In this document: in pieces, positions 16,797 to 26,644 of the stretch
Layout: each line of letters starts with the position of its first letter
Position numbering within the stretch: the stretch's first letter is position 1
DNA from: Pusillimonas sp. DMV24BSW_D
GTDB lineage: Bacteria > Pseudomonadota > Gammaproteobacteria > Burkholderiales > Burkholderiaceae_B
Assembly (NCBI RefSeq): GCF_011388195.1
Contig: NZ_CP049990.1
Coordinates: 682,001 to 746,000, forward strand
Direction: 5' to 3'
Length of the DNA: 64,000 nucleotides
Made by a program: the position numbers and the translations under genes
Notes under the pieces: model-generated
What the model was told of the DNA's origin: nothing
The model's database searches: none
The model's input: only the letters and a program-made list of their open reading frames with translations

Positions 16797-18131
16797 ATGT
16801 CGAATACTCAACCAGCCGGCAATGAACGCTTTGCCATCCGAGGGCCGTTCATCACATTCAACAACAACCCGTTTAGCGTGGGCGATGAAAACGCATTGGT
16901 TCACGAACCCGATGGTTTAATCATTATCAACAACGGAACGATTGAGTATGCCGGAGCCTATTCGGGCGGCGCGTCACGGCTGGAAGGCTGCGAGGTAAAG
17001 TCTTTTCCCAATCACCTCATTACGCCGGGTTTCATCGACACGCATGTTCACTACCCCCAGCTGCCTATTATCGGGGCCTACGGTGCGCAATTAATCGACT
17101 GGCTCAATACCTATACATTTGTGGCCGAACAACGCTACGATGACCTGGAATACGCAGGGCAGGTATCGCGCATATTCCTCGATGAGCTCGCCCAAAACGG
17201 CACCACCACTGCGGCCGTTTACTGCACTGTGCATCCCAACTCGGTCGAGGCCTTTTTTCAGGAAGCCCACGCGCGCCGGTTACGTATGATTGCCGGGAAA
17301 ATGCTAATGGACCGCAACGCACCCGAAGCGCTTCAGGATACCGCGCAATCGGGATACGACGATTCCCTCGCCCTGCTGCAAAAATGGCACGAAAAAGGTC
17401 GGTTGTCTTATGCGATTACGCCCCGATTTGCGCCCACTAGCACCGAAGCTCAACTGGAAGCGGCCGGCGCGCTCTGGAAAGCCCACCCTTCAGCCTACAT
17501 GCAAACCCATGTTTCAGAGAATAAAGACGAAGTTGAATGGGTGAAGGAGTTGTTTCCTGATCGTGCCAACTATATCGATGTTTACGCTCACTATGGGCTA
17601 ACCGGCCCCCGCGCCCTGTTCGGCCATGCCATTTACCTTGAAGAAACGGAATGGCATCATTTGGCTGAAACCGATTCATCGGTCATTCATTGCCCGACGT
17701 CGAATACATTCCTGGGTAGCGGTTTCTTCAATTTTCAACGCGCACTCCAACCCGAATCGGCCAGTCTGGCGGTACGCACCGGCCTGGCTACCGACGTTGG
17801 GGGCGGCACTTCGTTATGTATGCTGAAATCTATGGGTGAGGCATACAAGGTTGGTCAGTTAAGTGGATACTCGGTTTCCGCCGCAAAGGCGTTTTATTTA
17901 GCCACGCGCGGCGCGGCCAAGGCACTGCATCTGGATAACAAGATAGGATCAATTGAAGCTGGAATGGAGGCTGATTTGGTAGTGCTGAATCCGGCGTCAA
18001 CGCCGTTACTGGAATTCCGCACGCAATATTGCAACTCCATTGAAGAGCTTTTATTCGTTCAAATGACACTGGCTGATGATCGCGCCATTGACACCGTCTA
18101 CAGCGCAGGCCGGGTTATCAAAGGGGCATAA
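16797..18131 (+). CDS. guaD: guanine deaminase
   Basis: A 444-residue amidohydrolase that converts guanine to xanthine and ammonia in the cytoplasm. GFIDTHVHYPQ carries the zinc ligands His83 and His85; HVSENKDEV and FGHAIYL give the next two histidines; ATDVGGGTS carries the metal/catalytic Asp. HCPTSNTFLGSG and SMGEAYKVGQ are GuaD-typical. It lies on the plus strand between rplC and rpsJ, opposite to all ribosomal genes around it, and its 3' end overlaps the convergent permease gene by 14 bases. No clear RBS is seen. Confidence 0.92.
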   Translation: MSNTQPAGNERFAIRGPFITFNNNPFSVGDENALVHEPDGLIIINNGTIEYAGAYSGGASRLEGCEVKSFPNHLITPGFIDTHVHYPQLPIIGAYGAQLIDWLNTYTFVAEQRYDDLEYAGQVSRIFLDELAQNGTTTAAVYCTVHPNSVEAFFQEAHARRLRMIAGKMLMDRNAPEALQDTAQSGYDDSLALLQKWHEKGRLSYAITPRFAPTSTEAQLEAAGALWKAHPSAYMQTHVSENKDEVEWVKELFPDRANYIDVYAHYGLTGPRALFGHAIYLEETEWHHLAETDSSVIHCPTSNTFLGSGFFNFQRALQPESASLAVRTGLATDVGGGTSLCMLKSMGEAYKVGQLSGYSVSAAKAFYLATRGAAKALHLDNKIGSIEAGMEADLVVLNPASTPLLEFRTQYCNSIEELLFVQMTLADDRAIDTVYSAGRVIKGA

Positions 18132-18903
18132 ACACCCCTGAAACGCCGTCCCATGCCAGCTTGATACCGGTCAGAAAAAGAAAGGTATACATTAAGCGAT
18201 AGAACGCTTTCGGGTTAACCTTGTCGTGCAGCCATACGCCAAGCAAAACCCCAATAACGGCCAGCGGCGACAGTACCAGGGAAGTTCCTAAATTCGTTGC
18301 ATCCAACAAGCCCAATACAGCGTACGGGATCAACTTCACATAGTTGACGATGGCAAAGAAAATGGTAACCGTCCCAACCAGCGTGCGGGTATCAAGCCGT
18401 TTGGGTAACAAATAAATCATGATGGGTGGGGCACCCGCATGAGCAAGAAAACTGGTAAACCCAGACAACATGCCCCAAAAGCCGCCCGAGATATGATCGC
18501 GCAGCGGCGGCACCTCTTTTGCCGGCCTGACAGGGCGCAAACCTTTCGTCCAGTGATTCAACGTGAACAAAACAGCCATTACACCCAGAATCAACTTCAA
18601 CGCATCGTCGCTAATATATTCAAATGTGAGGTAACCAATTAGCGTGCCTACCAACGCGCCAGGTATCAATTTGATCATCAAGTCGCGATCCCAGGAACGA
18701 ATCCACGCTTTCAGGCCGGTGATATCCATTACACAGAGTATGGGCAGCATGATACTGGCCGCCTGTACCGGCGAAACAGTTAATGACATCAGCGGCACAG
18801 CCAACATGCCCAGCCCACCGGCGAATCCGCCTTTGCCAATGCCAACAATCAATACCGCCGGTACCGCCACCCAATAAAACCAGGCATCCTGAATCAGGGA
18901 CAT
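18118..18903 (-). CDS. TSUP (TauE/SafE) family membrane permease
   Basis: A 261-residue membrane protein with about eight hydrophobic segments and the TSUP N-terminal pattern VGIGKGGFAGGLGMLAVPLM, repeated loosely in the second half (GMLSGFTSFLAHAGAPPIMI). TSUP proteins export or import sulfite, sulfoacetate and other small anions. It sits between guaD (convergent, overlapping) and rpsJ (upstream, same strand), but a terminator separates it from rpsJ. No neighbour points to the substrate. Confidence 0.85.
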   Translation of the reverse strand: MSLIQDAWFYWVAVPAVLIVGIGKGGFAGGLGMLAVPLMSLTVSPVQAASIMLPILCVMDITGLKAWIRSWDRDLMIKLIPGALVGTLIGYLTFEYISDDALKLILGVMAVLFTLNHWTKGLRPVRPAKEVPPLRDHISGGFWGMLSGFTSFLAHAGAPPIMIYLLPKRLDTRTLVGTVTIFFAIVNYVKLIPYAVLGLLDATNLGTSLVLSPLAVIGVLLGVWLHDKVNPKAFYRLMYTFLFLTGIKLAWDGVSGVFMPL

Positions 18904-18927
18904 AACGCACTTTCCAAATCAAAAGGT

Positions 18928-18961
18928 GCAAAGCAAAACGCCATGCATTTAGCATGGCGTT
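18928..18961 (-). terminator. intrinsic terminator after rpsJ
   Basis: A perfect 10-bp stem, AACGCCATGC (18937-18946) with GCATGGCGTT (18952-18961), loop ATTTA. On the minus strand it is followed by a U-rich stretch (TTGCTTTG). It ends the rpsL-rpsG-fusA-tuf-rpsJ transcript. Confidence 0.7.
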
Positions 18962-18988
18962 CCATTACGCGTTCAAAACGGTAATTAC

Positions 18989-19300
18989 TTACTGCAGTGC
19001 AATTTCAACGTCAACACCTGCAGGCAGATCAAGGCGCATAAGCGCATCGACTGTCTTATCGGTTGGGTCAACAATATCCATCAAACGCTGATGGGTACGA
19101 ATTTCCATTTGGTCACGCGCTGTTTTGTTCACGTGGGGCGAACTGAGCAAATCGTAACGGCGAATACGAGTGGGCAGAGGTACAGGACCCCGCACAACCG
19201 CGCCCGTACGCTTAGCTGTCTCAACAATTTCAGCCGCAGACTGATCGATCAATTTGTAATCGAAAGCTTTCAAACGGATGCGGATTTTCTGATTTTTCAT
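18989..19300 (-). CDS. rpsJ: 30S ribosomal protein S10
   Basis: The 103-residue S10 (NusE), also a transcription antitermination factor through Nus[21 protein letters not shown] and [20 protein letters not shown] are diagnostic. It follows tuf by 65 bases and is the last gene of the str-type transcript. The usual next gene, rplC, lies 2.5 kb further on behind a terminator and two foreign-context genes. Confidence 0.97.
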   Translation of the reverse strand: MKNQKIRIRLKAFDYKLIDQSAAEIVETAKRTGAVVRGPVPLPTRIRRYDLLSSPHVNKTARDQMEIRTHQRLMDIVDPTDKTVDALMRLDLPAGVDVEIALQ

Positions 19301-19365
19301 GGAGATTCCTAAAGAACGATGTAGGCAAAGGGCTTACGCCCCTTGCCTTTAAAACTAAGTAAAAA

Positions 19366-20556
19366 TTACTTAAGAATTTTAGCGACGACGCCGGCGCCCA
19401 CGGTACGACCACCTTCGCGAATCGCAAAGCGCAAACCTTCTTCCATCGCGATCGGCGCAATCAGCTTGACCGTCATGGCCACGTTATCACCCGGCAACAC
19501 CATTTCCTTGTCGGCCGGCAGATCAATCGTACCCGTTACGTCGGTCGTACGGAAGTAGAACTGAGGACGATACCCGTTAAAGAACGGCGTATGACGGCCA
19601 CCCTCTTCCTTGGACAGAATGTACACCTCGGCTGTAAAGTCGGTGTGCGGGTTGATCGAACCGGGCTTGGCCAACACCTGACCACGCTCAACGTCTTCAC
19701 GCTTGGTGCCACGCAGCAAAATACCCACGTTATCACCGGCCTGACCCTGATCAAGCAGCTTGCGGAACATTTCCACGCCCGTGCAAGTGGTCTTGACCGT
19801 GTCTTTGATACCCACGATTTCGATCTCTTCACCGACCTTGACCACACCGCGCTCGATACGGCCCGTTACCACCGTGCCACGACCCGAGATCGAGAACACG
19901 TCTTCCACAGGCATCAGGAACGCGCCATCCACTGCACGCTCTGGCGTGGGGATGTAAGTGTCCAGTGCTTCGGCCAGTGCCATAATGGCTTGCTTGCCCA
20001 AAGGACCTTCGTCGCCTTCCAGCGCTTTCAGTGCCGAACCCTTGATGATCGGGGTGTCGTCGCCAGGGAAGTCGTAGTTGGACAGCAGCTCGCGCACTTC
20101 CATTTCCACCAGCTCAAGCAGTTCCTCGTCATCCACCATGTCGGCCTTGTTCAGGAACACGATGATGTAAGGCACGCCCACCTGGCGGCTCAGCAGAATG
20201 TGCTCACGCGTTTGGGGCATGGGGCCGTCGGCGGCCGATACCACCAAAATTGCGCCGTCCATCTGCGCCGCACCGGTAATCATGTTCTTCACATAGTCGG
20301 CGTGGCCCGGGCAGTCAACGTGCGCGTAGTGGCGCGTCGCTGTTTCGTACTCAACGTGCGCTGTGTTAATCGTAATACCGCGTGCCTTCTCTTCAGGAGC
20401 CGCGTCAATCTGGTCGTAACCACGCGCCTCGCCACCGAAGGACGTTGACAACACCGTGGTCAGCGCCGCGGTAAGTGTCGTTTTGCCGTGGTCAACGTGG
20501 CCAATCGTGCCCACGTTTACGTGCGGTTTGGTCCGCTCAAATTTTCCTTTTGCCAT
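19366..20556 (-). CDS. tuf: elongation factor Tu, copy 1
   Basis: A 396-residue translation GTPase that delivers aminoacyl-tRNA. G1 GHVDHGKT (residues 19-26), DCPGH, NKAD and the two beta-barrel domains are complete. It differs from the second copy (46434-47624) only at residue 66 (Ala here, Ser there). DNA identity is high throughout the coding sequence but stops close to its ends, as expected for ongoing gene conversion. It follows fusA, as in the classic str operon. Confidence 0.97.
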   Translation of the reverse strand: MAKGKFERTKPHVNVGTIGHVDHGKTTLTAALTTVLSTSFGGEARGYDQIDAAPEEKARGITINTAHVEYETATRHYAHVDCPGHADYVKNMITGAAQMDGAILVVSAADGPMPQTREHILLSRQVGVPYIIVFLNKADMVDDEELLELVEMEVRELLSNYDFPGDDTPIIKGSALKALEGDEGPLGKQAIMALAEALDTYIPTPERAVDGAFLMPVEDVFSISGRGTVVTGRIERGVVKVGEEIEIVGIKDTVKTTCTGVEMFRKLLDQGQAGDNVGILLRGTKREDVERGQVLAKPGSINPHTDFTAEVYILSKEEGGRHTPFFNGYRPQFYFRTTDVTGTIDLPADKEMVLPGDNVAMTVKLIAPIAMEEGLRFAIREGGRTVGAGVVAKILK

Positions 20557-20637
20557 GTCTTTTAATCCTATCCGTGATATTCAAGGAAACTAAAAAATTT
20601 AACCTGCCCGCCTGTTTTCAGGAAAGCAGGTACTGCA

Positions 20638-22740
20638 TTAACCGTTGCGTGCACTGACAATTTCGTCAGAGACACTTTTTGGCGCTTCCGCGTAATGCTT
20701 GAACTCCATTGAGTAGGTTGCGCGACCTTGCGTTTGCGAACGCAGACTGGTGGCGTAACCAAACATCTCTGACAGCGGTACTTCAGCACGAATAAGCTTG
20801 CTACCGCCCGGGATTTCATCCATACCCTGGACCATGCCGCGACGTGACGACAAGTCGCCCATAACGGTACCGGCATAATCTTCAGGTGTTTCAACCTCAA
20901 CAGCCATCATAGGCTCAAGCAGCACGGGGCTGGCTTTGCGCATACCTTCTTTGAAGGCCATGGACGCAGCCATACGGAACGCGTTTTCGTTCGAGTCGAC
21001 ATCGTGGTACGAACCGAAGAACAACGTAGCCTTGACATCCACGACCGGGTAGCCCGCAATAACGCCGGCACCCAATGTTTCCTCGATACCACGATTAACG
21101 GCCGGAATGTATTCACGCGGAACCACGCCGCCTTTAATGGCATCAACGAATTCGTAACCACCACCAGGAGGTAGGGGCTCGAGCTTGAGTACAACGTGAC
21201 CATACTGACCACGACCGCCCGACTGCTTGACGAACTTACCTTCAACTTCCTCGCACGTTTTGCGAATGGTTTCACGATAAGCCACCTGAGGCTTACCGAT
21301 GTTCGCTTCAACGTTGAATTCGCGCTTCATGCGATCAACCAGGACTTCCAGGTGCAATTCACCCATACCGGAAATAATGGTTTGACCCGACTCTTCGTCG
21401 CTACGTACACGGAAAGAAGGATCTTCCTGTGCCAAACGAGACAACGCAATACCCATTTTCTCTTGGTCGGCTTTCGACTTGGGTTCAACCGCCTGAGAAA
21501 TAACCGGCTCGGGGAACTCCATGCGCTCAAGCAGAATGTGGGAATCGAGATCACACAGGGTTTCACCTGTCGTGACATCTTTCAAACCCACAACAGAGGC
21601 AATGTCGCCCGCCAAAACTTCCTTGAGCTCTTCACGGTTGTTCGCGTGCATCTGCAAAATACGGCCGATACGCTCTTTCTTGCCCTTAACAGGGTTGTAA
21701 ACCGTATCGCCCGATTTCAACACACCCGAATATACACGCACGAAGGTCAACTGACCCACAAACGGATCGCTCATGAGTTTGAACGCCAACGCCGAGAACT
21801 TGGCATCGTCACGCGCTTCACGAGTAATAGTATTACCTTCGTCGTCGAGCCCTTCAACGGGAGGAATGTCCACCGGTGAAGGCAGGTAATCGATCACTGC
21901 GTCAAGCATACGCTGAACGCCTTTGTTCTTGAATGCGGTACCGCACAACATCGGCTGAATTTCATTGGCAAGGGTACGAATACGCAGGCCCTGATGAATT
22001 TCCTGCTCAGACAACTCACCCGATTCCAGGTACTTGTTCATGAGTTCTTCGTTGGCTTCAGCTGCAGACTCAACCAGCTTTTCACGCCACTCGTTCGCTG
22101 TATCAACGAGTTCGGCCGGCACGTCGAGATACTCGAACTTCATGCCCATGGTTTCTTCGTCCCAGATGATGGCTTTCATCTTGACAAGGTCAACCACGCC
22201 TTTGAAGTTTTCTTCCGACCCGATTGGGATGACGATCGGCACAGGATTCGCTTTCAGGCGCGTTTTCAGCTGATCGTGCACCTTGAAGAAATTAGCGCCC
22301 GTGCGGTCCATTTTGTTCACAAATGCCAAGCGCGGCACGCCGTACTTGTTTGCCTGGCGCCAAACCGTTTCCGACTGGGGCTGAACACCGCCTACTGCAC
22401 AATACACCATGCAGGCACCGTCGAGCACGCGCATGGAACGTTCCACTTCAATGGTGAAGTCAACGTGACCCGGGGTATCGATGATGTTAATGCGGTGTTC
22501 GGGATAGTCATTGCCCATGCCGCTCCAGAATGCGGTTGTGGCAGCGGAAGTAATGGTAATACCACGTTCCTGTTCCTGCTCCATCCAATCCATCGTGGCG
22601 GCGCCGTCGTGCACTTCACCAATTTTATGGCTTACACCGGTGTAAAAAAGAATGCGTTCGGTGGTCGTGGTTTTCCCTGCGTCAATGTGAGCAGAAATAC
22701 CAATATTCCGATAGCGGTTAATTGGGGTTTTACGGGCCAT
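20638..22740 (-). CDS. fusA: elongation factor G
   Basis: A 700-residue translocase GTPase, with [18 protein letters not shown] (G1), DTPGHVDF (G3), NKMD (G4) and domains II-V of normal length. It lies in the str operon, 15 bases after rpsG and upstream of tuf. Confidence 0.98.
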   Translation of the reverse strand: MARKTPINRYRNIGISAHIDAGKTTTTERILFYTGVSHKIGEVHDGAATMDWMEQEQERGITITSAATTAFWSGMGNDYPEHRINIIDTPGHVDFTIEVERSMRVLDGACMVYCAVGGVQPQSETVWRQANKYGVPRLAFVNKMDRTGANFFKVHDQLKTRLKANPVPIVIPIGSEENFKGVVDLVKMKAIIWDEETMGMKFEYLDVPAELVDTANEWREKLVESAAEANEELMNKYLESGELSEQEIHQGLRIRTLANEIQPMLCGTAFKNKGVQRMLDAVIDYLPSPVDIPPVEGLDDEGNTITREARDDAKFSALAFKLMSDPFVGQLTFVRVYSGVLKSGDTVYNPVKGKKERIGRILQMHANNREELKEVLAGDIASVVGLKDVTTGETLCDLDSHILLERMEFPEPVISQAVEPKSKADQEKMGIALSRLAQEDPSFRVRSDEESGQTIISGMGELHLEVLVDRMKREFNVEANIGKPQVAYRETIRKTCEEVEGKFVKQSGGRGQYGHVVLKLEPLPPGGGYEFVDAIKGGVVPREYIPAVNRGIEETLGAGVIAGYPVVDVKATLFFGSYHDVDSNENAFRMAASMAFKEGMRKASPVLLEPMMAVEVETPEDYAGTVMGDLSSRRGMVQGMDEIPGGSKLIRAEVPLSEMFGYATSLRSQTQGRATYSMEFKHYAEAPKSVSDEIVSARNG

Positions 22741-22755
22741 TTGTGTGTCCTTAAA

Positions 22756-23226
22756 TTACCAACGGAAATGGCTGAAGGCTTTGTTGGCCTCTGCCATTCT
22801 GTGTGTGTCCTCGCGTTTTTTCATCGCGGCGCCACGGCCTTCGGCGGCGTCCATCAGCTCACCAGCCAAACGCAGATCCATCGATTTCTCGCCACGCTTC
22901 TTGGCTGCTTCACGCAACCAGCGCATGGCAAGCGCCAGGCGGCGCACGGGGCGCACTTCAACCGGCACCTGATAATTGGCACCACCGACACGGCGGCTTT
23001 TTACTTCAACAACAGGCTTAATGTTGTTAATGGCGGTATTAAACACTTCCAGGGGCTCTTTGCCAGTTTTCGCCTGGACTTGGTCAAGCGCGCCGTAAAC
23101 AATACGTTCGGCGACGGCTTTTTTACCGGACAACATAACAACGTTCATAAATTTCGCAAGTTCTACGCTGCTGAATTTTGGATCAGGGAGAATCTCACGT
23201 TTGGGGACTTCGCGACGACGAGGCAT
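22756..23226 (-). CDS. rpsG: 30S ribosomal protein S7
   Basis: The 156-residue S7, which nucleates the 30S head; in E. coli it represses its own operon. [20 protein letters not shown] and [21 protein letters not shown] are typical. It is separated from rpsL by 133 bases that contain a hairpin, the place where the E. coli S7 target lies. Confidence 0.97.
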   Translation of the reverse strand: MPRRREVPKREILPDPKFSSVELAKFMNVVMLSGKKAVAERIVYGALDQVQAKTGKEPLEVFNTAINNIKPVVEVKSRRVGGANYQVPVEVRPVRRLALAMRWLREAAKKRGEKSMDLRLAGELMDAAEGRGAAMKKREDTHRMAEANKAFSHFRW

Positions 23227-23254
23227 TTTAAAATTTCCTTGTGACAGTTCAGTT

Positions 23255-23269
23255 GCCGTTTGAAACGGC
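23255..23269 (-). promoter_or_regulatory. hairpin in rpsL-rpsG intercistronic region
   Basis: GCCGTTT (23255-23261) and AAACGGC (23263-23269) form a perfect 15-base palindrome with a one-base centre. It lies 29 bases upstream of rpsG in a 133-base intercistronic spacer, the position of the S7 translational operator in E. coli. Function is inferred from position only. Confidence 0.35.
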
Positions 23270-23359
23270 GACGGCCATTCATTAACGGAATGACCACTTA
23301 CATGCCATGAACTATTTCACGGCTGCACTGAATGACTGGCGAACCAGCCGGGTATTAGC

Positions 23360-23734
23360 TTATTTCTTGGGGCGCTTGGCACCGTACTTGGAACGTGACT
23401 GCTTGCGATCTTTCACGCCTTGCAAGTCGAGCGAACCGCGAACAATGTGGTAACGCACACCAGGAAGGTCTTTTACACGGCCACCGCGAACCAGGACCAC
23501 GGAGTGCTCCTGCAGGTTGTGACCTTCACCACCAATGTACGAAATAACTTCGAAACCATTGGTAAGACGAACCTTGGCGACTTTACGCAGTGCCGAGTTA
23601 GGTTTTTTAGGGGTAGTGGTATATACACGAGTACACACACCACGGCGCTGAGGGCAGCTTTCAAGAGCGGGGCTCTTGCTACCGGCGCGGCTAATAGCAC
23701 GTGGCTTGCGCACGAGTTGAGCAATGGTTGGCAT
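23360..23734 (-). CDS. rpsL: 30S ribosomal protein S12
   Basis: The 124-residue S12 of the decoding centre, with [20 protein letters not shown] and [17 protein letters not shown]. The two lysines most often changed in streptomycin resistance (in TPKKPNS and GRVKDLP) are both wild-type. It is the first gene of the str transcript. The 386 bases upstream hold a candidate structured RNA, a terminator and at least one promoter. Confidence 0.98.
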   Translation of the reverse strand: MPTIAQLVRKPRAISRAGSKSPALESCPQRRGVCTRVYTTTPKKPNSALRKVAKVRLTNGFEVISYIGGEGHNLQEHSVVLVRGGRVKDLPGVRYHIVRGSLDLQGVKDRKQSRSKYGAKRPKK

Positions 23735-23767
23735 GACCTTAATGCATCCTTTAAGTACTAACGTACT

Positions 23768-23796
23768 GAATTACGTTGTGAACAAAAAACCGGCAA
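23768..23796 (-). promoter_or_regulatory. weak candidate promoter for rpsL
   Basis: On the minus strand, TTGCCG (23796-23791) and TAATTC (23773-23768) are 17 bases apart, downstream of the hairpin terminator at 23860-23892. A promoter is required here if that terminator is efficient. The -10 match is poor. Confidence 0.3.
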
Positions 23797-23859
23797 CAAA
23801 CCGATTCCTGAAACTATTGGCAGCGCCCTCGTTTTCATTATTAATAAAAACGCAACCAT

Positions 23860-23892
23860 AAAAACTTGGGCGGTTTTACGCAAAAACCGCCC
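23860..23892 (-). terminator. intrinsic terminator upstream of rpsL
   Basis: A 10-bp stem, GGGCGGTTTT (23868-23877) with AAAACCGCCC (23883-23892), loop ACGCA. On the minus strand five U residues follow after a short AAG. It would end transcripts coming from the promoter at 24037-24066 or from the MarR gene, or act as an attenuator before rpsL. Confidence 0.7.
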
Positions 23893-24031
23893 ACAACGCA
23901 TCACAAACGTAAAAGAGCGGGTCTTGCAGCTATCCGGCTCTGCCAGCACATGCTTTGCGCCGATAAAACTGGCAAGAACACCAGCACAAAGCATTTAACG
24001 AATACGCGTTACCGCATATTCTTCGGATAGC
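23860..24031 (-). ncRNA. candidate structured RNA between MarR gene and rpsL
   Basis: A transcript of about 170 bases starting just after the -10 at 24037-24042 and ending at the 23860-23892 terminator would fold well. P1 closes the element: 24032-24024 (AGCUAUCCG) with 23936-23928, 9 bp. P2 is 24021-24013 with 24008-24000: 9 bp including one G-U pair and a GUAA tetraloop. P3 is 23994-23984 (AUGCUUUGUGC) with 23960-23950: 11 bp with one G-U pair. The P3 loop bases UGCCAG (23974-23969) can pair with CUGGCA (23946-23941), giving a possible pseudoknot. I do not recognise the family; it is either a free small RNA or a regulatory leader of the str operon. Confidence 0.5.
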
Positions 24032-24036
24032 TTGCC

Positions 24037-24066
24037 ATGGTAGCACGAAAGTTTTGAAATGGTCAA
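24037..24066 (-). promoter_or_regulatory. candidate sigma-70 promoter of the structured RNA
   Basis: On the minus strand, TTGACC (24066-24061) and TACCAT (24042-24037) are separated by 18 bases. The predicted start, about 24031, coincides with the first bases of stem P1. Confidence 0.6.
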
Positions 24067-24120
24067 TACAGCGACGCCTTGTCCGCAGCATAGGGGAGAC
24101 GCTACAAAGCAATGATCACA

Positions 24121-24585
24121 TTACCGGCAAACATGGTCACCAATTTTTCGCAGGCACTCGGAAAACGATTCCTGCTCTTCCGGAGTGAGTGCCTCGAGGG
24201 CATAGTGAATAATTTTGTGTGCAGCCGGCCAAGCCTGGGCGTATTTATCGCGCCCTTCCTGCGTTAAGTAAACACGGGTTAACCGGCTGTCGTTCGCGTC
24301 GGGGTTGCGTCGCACCAGTTTTCGTTGTTCCATTTGGTCGATAACCCGGCTAAGAACCGGCGGACGAGCCACGATGGCCTTGGCAATTTCACCAATTTTT
24401 TTGCCGTCTTCATCAAGCAAATACTGCAAAACCCGGAAATGCATGTAAGTGATATCGAGCTGACGCAAAGAAGAATCCCGCAGATCTTGCTCGAGCCGGA
24501 AAATAATTGACGCCATCTGGAAGGCGAAATTCCGGTCGAGATCCAGATTGGGAGGTGAAAAGTCTTCTTTGAGCATGGCCGTCAT
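24121..24585 (-). CDS. MarR-family regulator
   Basis: A winged-helix MarR regulator of about 154 residues. LDITYMHFRVLQYLLDEDGK, IAKAIVARPPVLSRVIDQME (recognition helix) and RRNPDANDSRLTRVYLTQEG (wing) are in standard order. ATG 24585 is preferred over the in-frame TTG at 24594. It follows the last permease gene of the HyuAB/BMP operon on the same strand with a 77-base gap, so it may be that operon's regulator and bind the large palindrome at 34201-34234; this is inference. Confidence 0.85.
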   Translation of the reverse strand: MTAMLKEDFSPPNLDLDRNFAFQMASIIFRLEQDLRDSSLRQLDITYMHFRVLQYLLDEDGKKIGEIAKAIVARPPVLSRVIDQMEQRKLVRRNPDANDSRLTRVYLTQEGRDKYAQAWPAAHKIIHYALEALTPEEQESFSECLRKIGDHVCR

Positions 24586-24662
24586 TATATTCAATTCCAG
24601 AGTAATTCCGTTTGGTCAGACAGCGTTAATTTACATTTTCACTGGCATGTGCTGATTATGGA

Positions 24663-25598
24663 TTAACGCAATTTTACATATCGTCTTAAAGACCTGAACG
24701 GTTCGCCTAGCGCGGCCGGCCCAATTGACCTGCTGGCGAAAAATACCAATGTGCCCAGCGCCACCACATACGGGAACATCACAAAAAACTGGTAGGGCAC
24801 CCCGGGATACCAGGTTTGAAGCCTTATTTGCAACGCATCGGCCAGACCAAAACCCATGCAAGCCAGCAACACACCCAACGGATGCCAGCCACCGAAAACC
24901 ACACATGCAATGGCGATAAAGCCACGCCCCGCCACCATACCTTCAACAAACGCATGAACTTGACCAAGCACCAGGAAAGCGCCCCCCATGCCCGCCATGG
25001 CGCCCCCGAATACGACAGCGCCAAACCTCAGGGCGTTGACACGCAATCCGGCCGCATCCGCCGCTGCCGGATTCTCACCGGCGGCACGCAAAGCCAGGCC
25101 CAACGAAGTGCGCGGCATAAGGTAGTAAAGCAAAAAAGCCAGCGCAATCGCAATATATACGAGAATATTATGACCAAAGACGATCGGCCCTAAAATTGGT
25201 ATATCACTTAACGGGCCGAACTCGACCTGATGAAAATACGGTATGGAAACCGGCGAAGATCCAATAGTGAGTCGATAGCCAAAACCCGACAATCCGCCGC
25301 CCAAAACCACCAGAGCCAGCCCGGAAACGATTTGATTGGCACCCAATGTAATTGAAAAGAGAGCATGCACGGCGCCAAGCAACACCCCGCCCAATACCGC
25401 CGCCATCAGGCCAATCCACGGGCTGCCGGACACGACGGCAATCCAGGCGGAAATAAATGCTGAAAACAGCATAATACCTTCCAGCCCCACATTCATGACG
25501 CCGGCCCGCTGCCCCACCATTTCGCCTAACGCGGCATACGCAATGGAGATACTTAAGCGCACCCCCGCAGCAATCAGACCAATAATAATCAGTTCCAT
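24663..25598 (-). CDS. BMP-type ABC transporter permease (YufQ/NupQ-like)
   Basis: A 311-residue permease with about eight hydrophobic segments. The motif GEMVGQRAGVMNVGLEGIML and the GENPAAADAAGLRV loop mark the branched-chain/BMP nucleoside importer group. Start overlaps the previous stop (TAATG). With the 25598-26644 permease it would form the channel. Confidence 0.87.
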   Translation of the reverse strand: MELIIIGLIAAGVRLSISIAYAALGEMVGQRAGVMNVGLEGIMLFSAFISAWIAVVSGSPWIGLMAAVLGGVLLGAVHALFSITLGANQIVSGLALVVLGGGLSGFGYRLTIGSSPVSIPYFHQVEFGPLSDIPILGPIVFGHNILVYIAIALAFLLYYLMPRTSLGLALRAAGENPAAADAAGLRVNALRFGAVVFGGAMAGMGGAFLVLGQVHAFVEGMVAGRGFIAIACVVFGGWHPLGVLLACMGFGLADALQIRLQTWYPGVPYQFFVMFPYVVALGTLVFFASRSIGPAALGEPFRSLRRYVKLR

Positions 25599-26644
25599 TA
25601 GTGCGCCTCCTTGCGACGGTTAGACAACGCCTCAAAGCACAGGAAGCCCAAAATAACGACCCCTTCGATAATCTTGACAATAGGAAAGGGCACGCCAACC
25701 TCCCGTTGCAAAACACCCGCCCCCACATAGAACACACCAAATAACAGGGCCGCCAACGGGATAAAAGCCGGAGACAAACGGGCCATCAGCGCAATCGCGA
25801 TGGCGGCCTCACCGTAACCGGACGCAAAATCATCCTGCAAGCGCTCATGAATTGCCGCCACCTGAATACTTCCCGCCAGCCCGGCCAGACCACCGCTCAC
25901 CAACATGGCCAGAACAATAATTCGCCCTTCCTTAAGGCCGGCGTACCGGGCCGCAAACGGATTTTTGCCAACCGCCGTTAATTTGTACCCGAACGAGGTT
26001 TTACCGATGATCACCGCCATGATGATCACCGCGGCAATCGCCACAAACAAGCCCGCATGTATCCTGGATCCATCAATAATAGGAAACAAAATCAAGCTTT
26101 CCGGAAGATAGTCAGACCAGGGCATGAGTCGGGCAGGCTCTTGCAACGGCCCGCGAATCAGCCAGCTCAGTACCTGCAACACGATGAAGTTCAACACAAT
26201 GGTCGTAATGATTTCGCTGGCTCGAAAGCGCACCTTCAGCCAGCCCACAAACATGCCCAGCAAGCCACCACCGACAAAGCCGAGAAACAGGTAAACCAGC
26301 ATATTTAAGGGCATGGGTAAATGCGCCACATATGGCGCAAATACGAAACTCAACATGGCGCCGGACAATAGCTGCCCATCGCCACCAATATTAAAAACGC
26401 CGGCCCGAAACGCAACGGCAACGCCCAAGCTAACCAATACAAGCGGTATGCACTGCGTAATGACTTCGTAAAAACCATTACGCGTTCCCAAGGTATACGA
26501 CAATAACGAGGCATATGCTGTGATGGGGTTCTTGCCGGCAACCAGAATAAACAGCGCCGGAATGAGCAACGTAACGGCAACCACCGCCAGAAACAACCAC
26601 CACTGATAAGAAGAGGGCCACCGGGTCATCGATCTGTCATCCAT
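25598..26644 (-). CDS. BMP-type ABC transporter permease (YufP/NupP-like)
   Basis: A 348-residue permease with an N-terminal transmembrane segment at about residues 12-33 and the family pattern FRAGVFNIGGDGQLLSGAML, then GKNPFAARYAGLKEGR as the cytoplasmic loop. Its start overlaps the ATPase gene by 19 bases. Homologues carry purine nucleosides; the catabolic neighbours suggest a purine- or hydantoin-related compound here. Confidence 0.87.
   Translation of the reverse strand: MDDRSMTRWPSSYQWWLFLAVVAVTLLIPALFILVAGKNPITAYASLLSYTLGTRNGFYEVITQCIPLVLVSLGVAVAFRAGVFNIGGDGQLLSGAMLSFVFAPYVAHLPMPLNMLVYLFLGFVGGGLLGMFVGWLKVRFRASEIITTIVLNFIVLQVLSWLIRGPLQEPARLMPWSDYLPESLILFPIIDGSRIHAGLFVAIAAVIIMAVIIGKTSFGYKLTAVGKNPFAARYAGLKEGRIIVLAMLVSGGLAGLAGSIQVAAIHERLQDDFASGYGEAAIAIALMARLSPAFIPLAALLFGVFYVGAGVLQREVGVPFPIVKIIEGVVILGFLCFEALSNRRKEAH

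Noticed and set aside
19591-20448. Open frame of 285 codons antisense to tuf, repeated at 46659-47516
   Set aside because: It appears in both tuf copies only because the copies are nearly identical DNA; its composition is that of a reverse-strand shadow.
21994-23244. Open frame of 416 codons antisense to fusA and rpsG
   Set aside because: It spans two highly conserved genes and the spacer between them, with no recognisable domain; a shadow of codon bias.
23758-23994. Small open frame between rpsL and the MarR gene
   Set aside because: It has no RBS, crosses the terminator hairpin and the P3 stem of the candidate RNA, and has no family resemblance.
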